NCBI GenBank assembly: GCA_964574815.1
Contig: CAZNPL010000053.1
Span: forward strand, 1 to 35,221
Length of the DNA: 35,221 nt
DNA from: CAZNPL01 sp964574815
GTDB lineage: Bacteria; Planctomycetota; Phycisphaerae; UBA1845
Direction: 5' to 3'
Shown: positions 9,401 to 16,786 of the stretch, in pieces
How the letters are laid out: every line of letters starts with the position of its first letter
Numbering within the stretch: the stretch's first letter is position 1
The notes under the pieces: generated by a model
Told to the model about the DNA's origin: nothing
The model's database searches: none
Seen by the model: only the letters and a program-made list of their open reading frames with translations
Made by a program: the position numbers and the translations under genes

Positions 9401-11868
9401 ATTACAAAGCGTTCACAAATCTGACCGCCGGATCGATGCCCAACGACGTGACGTCCGCCGACTTCAACGAGGACGGCTTTCCCGACATCGCCGGCGCCAA
9501 CTGGGACGGTACCACCGGGCAGAACCTCCCGGTCATCATCAACAGAGGAGAGGACACCGGCGGAGCTTGGCTCGGTTTCGAAGATGTGGTCAACTACGCC
9601 TCCCGCGACAGGCCGGCCATCGCCTGGGCCGTCGCGTCCACCGACTTGGATCGCGACGGTCACCTCGATATCGCCTACGTTGCCGAAAGCGGCGAGGTCA
9701 CGCGACTGGCCAGCGATGTGGGCGTTCTCTTCGGCGAAGGCGACGGAACCTTCGACTGGCCCGGGTTTACCCCCATTCTCGTCAACAACGTCGCCGGATT
9801 CCGAGCGGAGGACATCGCCGCCGCGGACGTGAACAACGATGGGTTCGATGAGCTCATTGTCGCGAACACGGAGGGCAACGACATAGCTGTCGTGTCCAAC
9901 CGCGGAGAGAACGATGACGGAACCTGGGGCGGCCTGGCTGGCTTCGACGCCTATACCGTCGGGCTGCGACCCGTGGCCGTCGGAGCGGGGCGGTTCGACC
10001 TGGATAATTACTACGATCTCGTGGCCGTGAACGAAAACGGCGACGAGGTGGCCGTTCTGATCAACGACGGCTCCGGGAGTTTTGCGGATGCAGTCACCTA
10101 TCCCGTCGAAACAGAGCCTACCGACGTTGCCGTGGCCGACCTCGATGGTGACGAGTTGCCCGATCTGGCGGTTGTCAACCGCGCAAGCGATACGGTCTCG
10201 ATCCTGATCAATGACGGTGACGGGACCTTCGCCCCGGCCACGAACATCCCGACCGGCGGCGACGCGCCGTTGGCCGTCACGGTCGAGGACTATAATCGCG
10301 ACGGCGCGCCTGACCTGGCCATCTCTCACGAGCTCTTTACCGGTGGCAACCTCGGCGTGCTACTCAACAGAGGTGACGGCACCTTTCGCGACGCGATCTC
10401 GACCGGCGGGGCCTTTGCGGCCGTCGAGCTGACCGTGGCCGACTTCGACCAGGACAACGATTTCGACGTCGCGGCCGCCAAGGGCTCCAAGTCGAGCTTC
10501 ATCGCCCACCTGCCCAACGACACTGTACTGGACTGCAACGACAACGACACGATCGACTCGTGCGAGATTGCCGAAGGCGCCGCGGACGTGGACGAGAACG
10601 GCGTACTGGACGTGTGCGAGTTTCCGTTCCTCGGGGACATCGACAACGACTTCGACATCGATCTGGTCGACTTCAATACCGGCATCGGGTGTATGAGCGG
10701 TCCGGGCGGCGGCTTGACCATCGAGTGCCTCTCGGCCGACACCGACGGCGACCGAGACGTGGACCTTCACGATTTCAGCTTCACGTGGACCGGCTTCACC
10801 TCCGATCGCGGCGGGCCACCGCACGGATGCTGCACTACCGGCCGGGCCGGCTGCACCGATTTCCTGGTCGAAGGCTGCGTCTGCAACGCGCTGCCCGAGT
10901 GCTGCGAGGAGCGTTGGGATCAGGACTGCGTCGACGCCGTGGTCAATCTGAACTGCGGGCTGTGCGTCCCGCTTCGGCTCTGCGGCGACGACACCTGCGC
11001 CCAGGACGAGGACTGCGTGACCTGCCCGGAGGATTGCGGCCGCTGTGCGGGTCTGTGCTGCGCGGCCCATCAGACGCCGGGCTGCGAGGATTCGGGCGTA
11101 CAGTCGTGTGTTTGCGCGGTTGAATCTGACTGCTGCACGCAGACGTGGTCGGAAAGCTGCGCCCAGATTGCATCCGAGCAGTGCGACGGCTGCTGCGGCA
11201 ACGACACGTGCGAGACTGGCGAAACGTGCCTGACGTGTCCGGCCGACTGCGGCGATTGTGATTTCCCCTTGTGCGGTGATACGTTCTGTCTCGGCGACGA
11301 AGACTGCATCACTTGCCCGCAGGACTGCGGCGTGTGTCCGGGTTCCTGCTGCACCGCTCACGGCACGCCGGGCTGCAACGACCCCGCCGTTCAGGCGTGC
11401 GTGTGCTCGTTTGAACCGGCCTGCTGCGAGGAGGCGTGGGGGCAGCTTTGTGCCGTTTCGGCACAGCAGTGCGGAGCTTGTCTCGCCCCGCCGTGTCCGG
11501 ACCTCTCGGCCGAGTCGTTCGTTGGGCCGACTGAGGTGCAACCTGGCCAGGATGTGACGCAGACCGTGGGTGCACTGATCGCCAACCTTGGCGACGCCGA
11601 TGCCGGCTCGTTCTTCGTGGGGTTCTATCTTTCGGCCGATCCGACGATCGAGACGTCCGACACGCTTCTCATCGGGGGGCGCGAAAGCTTCAATGGCCTC
11701 GCAGCCGGGAATCAGGCCAACGTGCCCACCGGCATGACGATCCCCAGCGATGCGCCGACGGGTCCGATGTACATGGGCATGCTGGTGGACGAGTTCGACG
11801 ATGTAGAAGAATGCACGGAGGACAACAACGCCGCGTCGCAACCCGTAACGGTTGTCGCCGGCAATTAA
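6475..11868 (+). CDS. Giant surface protein: BNR/sortilin-like propeller, FG-GAP, EF-hand, Cys modules, CARDB
   Basis: Predicted secreted or lipid-anchored protein of about 1797 residues. The ATG at 6475 is chosen because a basic, hydrophobic leader ending SFLGC (Cys65, imperfect lipobox) follows; the frame is open from 6178 but lacks leader features. Order: Asp-box/BNR propeller repeats (GGIWKTTNGG, KSTDFGETW, FRTTDGG, FRSTDGGQTY, TSENDGETW; about 150-930), as in sortilin/Ycf48-like glycosyl-hydrolase-fold propellers, with a small Cys insert (CTGDGDCGSGQVC). Next a DCN-x-N-x-x-x-D EF-hand-like segment (about 927-972), then six or seven FG-GAP/VCBS repeats (ADFNEDGFPDIA, ADLDGDELPDLAV; about 975-1350). 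Then come dockerin-like pairs (GDIDNDFDIDLVDF, DTDGDRDVDLHDF) and six alternating cysteine modules (about 1447-1672). It ends in a CARDB beta-sandwich (GPTEVQPGQDVTQTV...VEECTEDNN). This suggests adhesion or polymer binding; the substrate is unknown. It stands alone on its strand. Confidence 0.85.
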   Translation: MAFQSRVARTVKRSRPVQVSIHRHIRTPAHSRRALTTFLNRPLRAGVTLATSLTVLLGYTSFLGCATTDRYQSSVQSRAGTPRTIEHSTSVPGPKNADPTNPYEAAEYFRRERMNEDGTVPVGALLRAQRQRRRMLAHGPAVADAGIDSGSWNWLGPGNVGGRIRSIIVHPTRTNEMLVGSVSGGIWKTTNGGSSWRPINDFLPSLAVGSMAIDPNDAETVYAGTGESFANIQGNGIFKSTDFGETWNPISSTLDSAAGDDFAFVNRIDVHPSDSDTILAATEDGIFRTTDGGGIWDTERFGQVADIDFHPTDGTQAIAGGCFNGQAWYYDTSGPSPVWSAATFNGTPATTTLNSTGSCPGSPSQTLLNVGSTSEFTQGEPITVGTEPTTVRQVIDGNQMCTNNLFGTHSSGEAVTINLTGRVEVAYAAASPNIVYASIDVSNGALFRSTDGGQTYNFVSNLNHMWGQGNYNNALWIDPVDDDGQRMLLGGGALLRSLDGGNTLRGVGRGSHADRHVLVAHPDYDGNDNKIVFQGNDGGIYKATDVLRMLPTFPCTGDGDCGSGQVCDNDANLCTFQNFGWQELNNELGVTQFYHASVNPDTGVVVGGTQDNGSPVFEPAEGTEMWGSMSGGDGGYTASDPTNSSIFYGEYINARVLRSTDGGDDSSYIHADSIANANGGCSSVQSGDIADACSGNANFISPFVMDPNNSSRLLVGAARLWRSNNADGSNPSWSVIKGFVNSSTPNAWGGRISAIAVAEGDADLIWVGHNNGDVFMTENGTDSSPTWEKMDDGTPLLPNRMCLSIAIDRNDHDRVYAAFGGFNADNVWRTNTSDAGTDWDRITGAMPMALPALPVHAVTVHPNQPGWLYVGTDLGIFTSENDGETWSAMNDGPANVIVKHLFWRNNEQLYAATFGRGVYRTDPIVVDCNGNETIDLVDITEGDSDDCNLNFVPDECEADCNDNGTPDDCDLARPVNYKAFTNLTAGSMPNDVTSADFNEDGFPDIAGANWDGTTGQNLPVIINRGEDTGGAWLGFEDVVNYASRDRPAIAWAVASTDLDRDGHLDIAYVAESGEVTRLASDVGVLFGEGDGTFDWPGFTPILVNNVAGFRAEDIAAADVNNDGFDELIVANTEGNDIAVVSNRGENDDGTWGGLAGFDAYTVGLRPVAVGAGRFDLDNYYDLVAVNENGDEVAVLINDGSGSFADAVTYPVETEPTDVAVADLDGDELPDLAVVNRASDTVSILINDGDGTFAPATNIPTGGDAPLAVTVEDYNRDGAPDLAISHELFTGGNLGVLLNRGDGTFRDAISTGGAFAAVELTVADFDQDNDFDVAAAKGSKSSFIAHLPNDTVLDCNDNDTIDSCEIAEGAADVDENGVLDVCEFPFLGDIDNDFDIDLVDFNTGIGCMSGPGGGLTIECLSADTDGDRDVDLHDFSFTWTGFTSDRGGPPHGCCTTGRAGCTDFLVEGCVCNALPECCEERWDQDCVDAVVNLNCGLCVPLRLCGDDTCAQDEDCVTCPEDCGRCAGLCCAAHQTPGCEDSGVQSCVCAVESDCCTQTWSESCAQIASEQCDGCCGNDTCETGETCLTCPADCGDCDFPLCGDTFCLGDEDCITCPQDCGVCPGSCCTAHGTPGCNDPAVQACVCSFEPACCEEAWGQLCAVSAQQCGACLAPPCPDLSAESFVGPTEVQPGQDVTQTVGALIANLGDADAGSFFVGFYLSADPTIETSDTLLIGGRESFNGLAAGNQANVPTGMTIPSDAPTGPMYMGMLVDEFDDVEECTEDNNAASQPVTVVAGN

Positions 11869-12115
11869 TGTGTCCATGCCAAGGCTAATCTCTGACTCGC
11901 GAGGCAAGCGCGCGCCCGGCCGTGTTACGTGACAGTGGCGCCGTCAAGGGCGGGGCGAAAGGCAATTATCACCAAGCCGCCGAAAAGCTTTGCAGGCCGG
12001 CGGACAAACTGCGCAAGAAAGAGCTGTGCCTCGATGCTGAAGACTTCGAAGCTATTGACGCCGATTTCGATCGACAGGCGAAACGGCTCGCCGGACACGA
12101 GCAGTTGAATCAGGC

Positions 12116-12505
12116 GTGTCGTCAGTCTGCCAATGCCGCGGATTCGATGAACCGCGCGTCGTTGGCCGACCCTCTGCAGCCGTTATCCGTCCAGTACCGT
12201 CGAAAGCCGCTGCAGCCAGGCAACTGCGGCTGTCCGGACAGTGGTTGGGCACGGTCCCGTGGTTGACGCTTGTTCTGGCGGCGACGGCGCTCGTGGTGCT
12301 GGACAAAAAGCCGCCGGCCGAGGTCGCAGTAACTGACGCTGAAGGACATCGCCGCGCGGGCCGGTGCCGGCTCATGCACGTTGGCTCTTCCGACTTGGTG
12401 ACCGCGAAGGTGAGGGGCTCGACGCCACGGCAACTCTGGCCGCTCCTGCTCGTCGCGTCTCTTCTGCTCCTGCCGATCGACATCATCTGCCGGCGAGTGG
12501 GGTAA
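12116..12505 (+). pseudogene. Possible remnant of a membrane protein C-terminus
   Basis: Within the 733-bp gap 11869-12602 the only suggestive coding signal is this frame. It carries two hydrophobic stretches: WLTLVLAATALVVL, and near the end LWPLLLVASLLLLPIDI followed by CRR and a stop. The last pattern (LWP, a leucine run, P-[LI]-D-[IV], then basic residues) recalls the final membrane helix of large planctomycete VWA/glutamine-amidotransferase-like membrane proteins. That is recollection, not a search result. The upstream part is low complexity and I see no ribosome site. A charged frame before it (11922-12266) is not recognisable. The rest of the gap shows nothing. Confidence 0.25.
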
Positions 12506-12602
12506 ACTCATACAACACGCTCGCACCACGCCGCGCTATGCCGGCGCTGTGCCATCGCTGTGTTCGGAGGCCCTTGACGCCCGTTGCCGCGCCGAAACCG
12601 CC

Positions 12603-13817
12603 TCAGACACGCCGACCCCGGACGTACGTGGCAACCGGGTGAATGCTGCCGCGTAACAGCCGCTCGGCGGCCGAGCCTCCTTTACTGGGTTCCAGCGGTA
12701 CAACTGTCAGGTCCGCCGACTTCCCGCTCACCAATGACCCGATCTCGTCCGACAAGCCCAACGCTCGCGCCCCGTTGATCGTGGCCATTCGCACAAGCAG
12801 ATCGCCATCCAATCCGGCGTTCTCCTTCCATAGATGGCGGATCTCCTCAAGAACCGAGAGCGACGGATTCGAGGCCAGGCTATCGGTGCCGATGCAGACG
12901 TTGACCTGCGAGTCCAGCATTTGCCGGTATGGATGCGGATCGTGACGGAACGCGGCGTGCGTCCGCGGGCAATACGCCACGTGGGCGCCGGATTGGGCGA
13001 TCACTGCAACGTCGTCGTCGGATACGTAGTTGCAATGTGCGAGGATCGTTCGCGGCGTCAGCAGACCGCATTCGCTTGCGAGAGCAACCGGCGGCAGCGC
13101 GGGACGCGGTAACAGATCATCCCACACGCCCATCTGTTCGAGCAGGCGCCGAAAGGGGCCTGCTAGCTCTAAAGTAAAGGCCTTCTCCGCCTCGGTTTCC
13201 GCCAAGTGCATGCAGAGCGGAAGGTCCCCGTCGACCGCGGCCTCGACACAGGCACGAACCGCCTCCGGCTCCACCGAGTAGAAAGCGTGCGGAGAGACGC
13301 CGATGCGCAGATGCTCGGATGCGTGCCCGTCATTGATCGCGGCCTCGAGCCGATCGTCAAGCCGGTCGCGCCGCCGGCCGATGGCTATCACCTCCCCGTA
13401 CGAGACGACCCGCAACGGGCCGTGTTTCAAATTGCCACGCACAACGTCCGGTCGTGTCGTGATGTCGCCCGCGGCTGTGACGCCGGCGGCCAGCATGGCG
13501 TCCGCGCCCCCACGGGCCGAGTCCGCAAGCACCCGCTCCAGGTCGGCAATCTCACTTCGGACGGCCATAAGCCGCTCGAGCCATCGGGTAAAATCGGCGC
13601 AGGGAGGAACCCGACCCGCACAAAAGCTCAGTTCGACGTGGGTATGTGCATTCACAAACCCCGGCAGAATAACCGCCTCGCCGAAATCAACGGCGGGTGA
13701 GCCGGAAAGCGAGTCGACCTTGCCGACCTTCGCGATTCTCCCCCGCTCGATCAGAACCGCCCCGTTTTTGATTGCTGGCGCCTCGATCGGAAGCACGTGG
13801 TTCGCACGCAGCAGCAT
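12603..13817 (-). CDS. Amidohydrolase (chlorohydrolase/SAH-deaminase-like)
   Basis: A metal-dependent hydrolase of about 404 residues, probably a cytosolic deaminase or amidase of the MtaD/SsnA/TrzA-like branch of the amidohydrolase superfamily. All expected metal and catalytic residues are visible: VNAHTHVEL (HxH, near 58), SPHAFYS, the metal His in CMHLAE, ILAHCNYV, and the Asp in CIGTDSLASN. The end has the usual closing segment (MATINGARALGL, GSLVSGKSADLTVV) of the composite domain. Length is slightly short for the group (usually 420-450). The exact substrate (S-adenosylhomocysteine, guanine or a related amine) cannot be told. The start lies four bases after the stop of the upstream GNAT gene, so the two are almost certainly co-transcribed and perhaps translationally coupled. 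Confidence 0.88.
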   Translation of the reverse strand: MLLRANHVLPIEAPAIKNGAVLIERGRIAKVGKVDSLSGSPAVDFGEAVILPGFVNAHTHVELSFCAGRVPPCADFTRWLERLMAVRSEIADLERVLADSARGGADAMLAAGVTAAGDITTRPDVVRGNLKHGPLRVVSYGEVIAIGRRRDRLDDRLEAAINDGHASEHLRIGVSPHAFYSVEPEAVRACVEAAVDGDLPLCMHLAETEAEKAFTLELAGPFRRLLEQMGVWDDLLPRPALPPVALASECGLLTPRTILAHCNYVSDDDVAVIAQSGAHVAYCPRTHAAFRHDPHPYRQMLDSQVNVCIGTDSLASNPSLSVLEEIRHLWKENAGLDGDLLVRMATINGARALGLSDEIGSLVSGKSADLTVVPLEPSKGGSAAERLLRGSIHPVATYVRGRRV

Positions 13818-13821
13818 GGCA

Positions 13822-14613
13822 TTAAGGCTGAAACAACCGCGCGCCCTGAGCGGCGTATTCTCGAGTCATGCCGTCCCGCTCAAAGCCGCAGCGTTGCAGC
13901 AGGCCCAGCGCCGCCTCGTTATCCGATAAGACAGGCACACATACAAGCCGCAGTTGCAGCCTCCGGGCCAGCTTCAGACTTTGGCTCAACAACGCCTGTC
14001 CGACACCGCATCGACGATGCGCCGGCAAGACGAACAACCCGCAGACCCTGCCCACGTCTCCGATTTGGAACAGGGCGCACCGGCCGGCCGGCTCGCCGGT
14101 CCTGAGGGCCACGAACTCGTCCAGACGATGATCGTTCAGCCGCTCCAGCGCGGCTTCGATGAACATTTCCCGCTCAGAGGCTTCGAGGCCCTTGTACTCC
14201 GCCTCATGAATCAGGCGCAGCGCCTTCCGCATCGCACGCGCGGGCAGCACGCGAATCGCCTCTCCGATCAGCGTGGCGGTATGCGACCGCAGCGCCATCG
14301 CAGTAATGTTACGGCGGGAGAAGCCGCGATCCAACAGAAAGGGTTCCAACCCCTCGGTTGACCCGTCTGCCGAGGGCGCCCAGAGTTGGCAGGAAAGCCC
14401 CAATTTGCCGAAATTCGTGTCGACCGCTGCGAAGACAGCCGACAGGTCGTCCGCTGGGTCAACCCAGACTTCCCGAAATTGATTGGCCTCCGCGACAACC
14501 GGAAACGCATCGCTGGTGAACGCGATGCCCTTGTCCAGGCTTCGCGTTCGGCTGATCTGAGCGTAGTAAGCCTGGTCAGCCCGAAGAAGCGACGCTAGGG
14601 TGGGAGTTGCCAT
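13822..14613 (-). CDS. GNAT family N-acetyltransferase
   Basis: A predicted acetyl-CoA-dependent acyltransferase of about 263 residues. The C-terminal half carries the GNAT core: VCGLFVLPAHRRCGVGQALL (motif A, with the R-x-x-G-x-G/A loop that binds the pyrophosphate of CoA) and then DNEAALGLLQRCGFERDG (motif B). The N-terminal 120 residues lack an obvious CoA loop and may be a degenerate second GNAT-like fold or a substrate domain. The acceptor is unknown. It sits between rpmB (61 bp upstream) and the amidohydrolase (4 bp downstream) on the same strand, which suggests a three-gene transcript. Both the rpmB neighbourhood and the operon spacing are seen directly; a shared pathway is not implied. 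Confidence 0.85.
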   Translation of the reverse strand: MATPTLASLLRADQAYYAQISRTRSLDKGIAFTSDAFPVVAEANQFREVWVDPADDLSAVFAAVDTNFGKLGLSCQLWAPSADGSTEGLEPFLLDRGFSRRNITAMALRSHTATLIGEAIRVLPARAMRKALRLIHEAEYKGLEASEREMFIEAALERLNDHRLDEFVALRTGEPAGRCALFQIGDVGRVCGLFVLPAHRRCGVGQALLSQSLKLARRLQLRLVCVPVLSDNEAALGLLQRCGFERDGMTREYAAQGARLFQP

Positions 14614-14674
14614 GCACCTGCGTAGCGAGTGACGCCTAATCCGCCGGGGCGATGATCCCGGAGCGGACGCGATT

Positions 14675-14959
14675 CTACGCGGTATCCGTTGCAGCCGGGG
14701 CCGTGCTCTTTTCCGGTTTCCAGTCGCGCTTCTCGGGCTTGGTGACCAGACCCATGCGAATCGCCTTGGCCGAAACCTTCACACGGCAGACCTTCCCGTC
14801 CACAACGGCTCGAACGCGCTGAATATTCGGGCGAAACTTGCGTTTCGTGATCCCGGTGATCTTGCGCCCAACGCCGCCCAGGTACTTCGCCTTACCACGC
14901 CGGGAGATACTCCGTCCCGCACGCGTTTTCTTTCCGGTATAGTAACAGACTCGAGGCAT
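14675..14959 (-). CDS. rpmB: 50S ribosomal protein bL28
   Basis: A small basic protein of 94 residues that begins MPRVCYYTGKKTRAGRSIS and continues with NIQRVRAVVDGKVCRVKVSAKAIR, the conserved core of bL28. It binds 23S rRNA in the large subunit near the E site. Only two cysteines remain, so the four-cysteine zinc site found in some bL28 proteins is not formed. The C-terminal tail (KPEKSTAPAATDTA) is a short extension. A GGAAA ribosome site precedes the ATG. It is first in a probable transcript with the GNAT and amidohydrolase genes. The usual partner rpmG is not adjacent. Confidence 0.95.
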   Translation of the reverse strand: MPRVCYYTGKKTRAGRSISRRGKAKYLGGVGRKITGITKRKFRPNIQRVRAVVDGKVCRVKVSAKAIRMGLVTKPEKRDWKPEKSTAPAATDTA

Positions 14960-15110
14960 CTCGCTGTTTCCTGCTGTGCTGTCGCCGCTCCGTCCGACGA
15001 CGGAACCAAACGCTCCATGCTATCCGAAGGGGAACCGCCATCAACCCCCGCCCCGAAACTGATTTCGCCAAGGGCAAGCCGGGCTGTCTCTCCCATTCCC
15101 TAACCCTGGG

Positions 15111-15147
15111 CAAAACAACATGGGCGACCGGAGAATCAGCCGCCCAT
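15111..15147 (-). terminator. Rho-independent terminator after the DUF2617 gene
   Basis: Read on the minus strand, the 7-bp stem ATGGGCG/CGCCCAT encloses a 14-base loop and is followed by GTTGTTTTG. It lies about 60 bases after the stop of the DUF2617 gene and before rpmB, so it would separate the two transcripts. The T-tract is interrupted by G, so strength is uncertain. Confidence 0.55.
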
Positions 15148-15204
15148 TGGATAACCTCAGCCCGATCCCGTCGGCACCCGACGCGGGCACCGCCGCTCCG
15201 GGCG

Positions 15205-15786
15205 TTATGAACCGTTAAAACGCCGCTTGCGCTCCGTCTCGAAGATCGACTGCGTCTTGACGATCGTCAACTCCGAGGGGAACACATGAAACGCATGCAC
15301 GTGAAACTCAGCGTCACGTGCCTCGTAATCGATCAGCGTGAACGGGACCAATTCGTTGTCCGTCCAGTCTTCAAAGCTCTGGAATAGCCCCCGACGCTCG
15401 CCGTCCGCCATCAGGTCGCGATGCGTGGCCGGGAAGAGGTTCGGAGTCATCCGCTCCACCTGCGTCGACAGAATATACTGCAGACCGCCTGGGAAATTCT
15501 GCGAATAATCGCGCTCTCCGCGAAAACGGAAGGTGGTCGCCAATCCCGCCCGGGGCAGGAGGTCGCTAGGCTCGGCTACGACTTCCGTCAAGTTTCCATC
15601 ACGGAATTGAACCGTCACTACATGCGCCAAGCCGACTACCCACAACTCGGCGTTGTACAGGCGATGCTCGACTCGCTTGGCCAAGTAAATGTGGAACAAC
15701 TCCGGGTGAAGCGCCCGCTGATAAAGTGAAAAATGAAGTTCGTCGACACACTGTTGCGTTTGACCCAGCTCCACGGCCATCTCCAT
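15205..15786 (-). CDS. DUF2617 family protein
   Basis: A soluble protein of about 193 residues without signal peptide or membrane helix. The N-terminal LYQRALHPELFHIYLAKRVE, the middle HVVTVQFRDGNLTEVV, and the end HAFHVFPSELTIVKTQSIFE match my recollection of DUF2617, a family of unknown function known from actinobacteria and planctomycetes. Conserved His and acidic residues could bind a metal or nucleotide, but no activity is established. The start is uncertain between the ATG at 15786 and the one six bases downstream; GGAG stands just before the first. It is monocistronic by its position: a terminator follows it and about 350 bp of non-coding DNA precede it. Confidence 0.72.
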   Translation of the reverse strand: MEMAVELGQTQQCVDELHFSLYQRALHPELFHIYLAKRVEHRLYNAELWVVGLAHVVTVQFRDGNLTEVVAEPSDLLPRAGLATTFRFRGERDYSQNFPGGLQYILSTQVERMTPNLFPATHRDLMADGERRGLFQSFEDWTDNELVPFTLIDYEARDAEFHVHAFHVFPSELTIVKTQSIFETERKRRFNGS

Positions 15787-16132
15787 GCTCCAAGGAGAGC
15801 AGAATCAACTGTTGCTACAATCTCCGACCAAATTCCAACGTCCGAGCATTATACGGCACAGAGGCATCCTTGGCTACGAAATTACCGCCTTCTCGCAGTC
15901 CAGCCGTTTGTAGGCGGTTTCGGACGAACGCATAAAGCCTTACGGTATAAGCCTTTACGCAAGCAGGAGTTTTGGTCAATAGTTGTATTATTCATGTCAC
16001 AAGCCGTCACGGGCCGCGCCAAGTCACGCGCCGCACGCAGGAAGTCACAGGTCTGGCGGCTCGGCGAGGCACCTTCCCGAGGTAGGGATCGGTTGTTGCG
16101 GGGCTGCGGATCGCCCCTATAATCCGCGCCGT
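15787..16132. other. Intergenic region without recognised gene
   Basis: About 350 bp. It holds an imperfect direct repeat (AAGCCTTACG / AAGCCTTTACG near 15936-15960) and a slightly AT-rich patch near 15970-15995. These may belong to the divergent promoters of the DUF2617 gene and the hypothetical gene on the right, but I see no clear consensus promoter for the DUF2617 gene. Confidence 0.3.
16093..16123 (+). promoter_or_regulatory. Candidate sigma-70-type promoter
   Basis: TTGTTG (16093-16098) and a perfect TATAAT (16118-16123) are separated by 19 bases, two longer than ideal. The ATG at 16133 is only nine bases after the -10 box, so a transcript from here would be essentially leaderless. The perfect -10 hexamer in GC-rich DNA is the main support. 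Confidence 0.35.
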
Positions 16133-16630
16133 ATGATGGACACTAGGGCCAGATACGGGCGTTCCTCGCGTACCGTCCATGCGGTGGGCCGACTTGCCTT
16201 TCATGCTTTTATTTTCGCGTCCCTTGCGGGCCCGTGGATCAGCAACGTAGCGGCTCGGGCCATTGGCGTGTTTAGCCCCGAAATCCCAGCCGATGGATTC
16301 ATCACCCCCACCAGAGAGGACTCCAGCCGGGACGCGAATCAGAGCCAGGTCCCCGGAGAGGGTGGGAGCCGAGATGATTCACACGACGCGAATGATACGC
16401 TGTCGCCAAACTTGTTGATTCTGCCCGAGCGAGCCGGGCGTGCGCCGTCGTGCAAGCAGGGGGGAGGCCAACCCGCCGGCCATGTTGCATCTGCAGCTCG
16501 ACCCTTCCTGCGATCGGCGCGGGTGCGCCAGCCTGATACGAATAGCGCCGCCGTGAAATCCACCGTATTCCTCGACCCCAACCACCGCTGCCACGGCCCG
16601 CCACACAGCGCTATCTTCCCCGCGGTTTAG
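16133..16630 (+). CDS. Hypothetical protein with N-terminal hydrophobic segment
   Basis: A possible 165-residue protein that I do not recognise. After MMDTRARYGRSSRTVHAVGR comes a hydrophobic stretch (LAFHAFIFASLAGPWISNVA) that could be a signal peptide or anchor. A polar segment rich in Asp, Ser and Pro and a basic tail follow. No ribosome site stands before the ATG; the candidate promoter immediately upstream would give a leaderless mRNA. It precedes secDF by 156 bp on the same strand, but it is not YajC. It may be a chance frame; coding status is doubtful. Confidence 0.3.
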   Translation: MMDTRARYGRSSRTVHAVGRLAFHAFIFASLAGPWISNVAARAIGVFSPEIPADGFITPTREDSSRDANQSQVPGEGGSRDDSHDANDTLSPNLLILPERAGRAPSCKQGGGQPAGHVASAARPFLRSARVRQPDTNSAAVKSTVFLDPNHRCHGPPHSAIFPAV

Positions 16631-16786
16631 ACGCCACTCGCAAAGATCACCGGCATAAGTGCAAGAATCGACGACGGCTCCTCGGCGAACCGTCGAGATG
16701 GCGAAGTGGAAACAGACTTGGCAGGTTCCGAGTGAATTCAAACCACCTGGACCGGCGGCCCGCAACGGGTCGCGGAGATAATTGCT

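Noticed and set aside
7786..10329. A very long (847-codon) open frame antisense to the giant surface protein
   Set aside because: It mirrors the wobble pattern of the real gene, has Val/Ala/Gly/Asp-rich low-complexity translation and no recognised motif; the plus-strand frame has clear domains.
10360..11907. A 515-codon antisense frame over the cysteine modules
   Set aside because: Same GC-rich shadow effect; composition is alanine/arginine-rich without motifs.
13718..13733. A GCCGACCTT copy with a near copy in the amidohydrolase gene
   Set aside because: A single pair in a conserved coding region without symmetry or further copies; expected by chance in GC-rich DNA.
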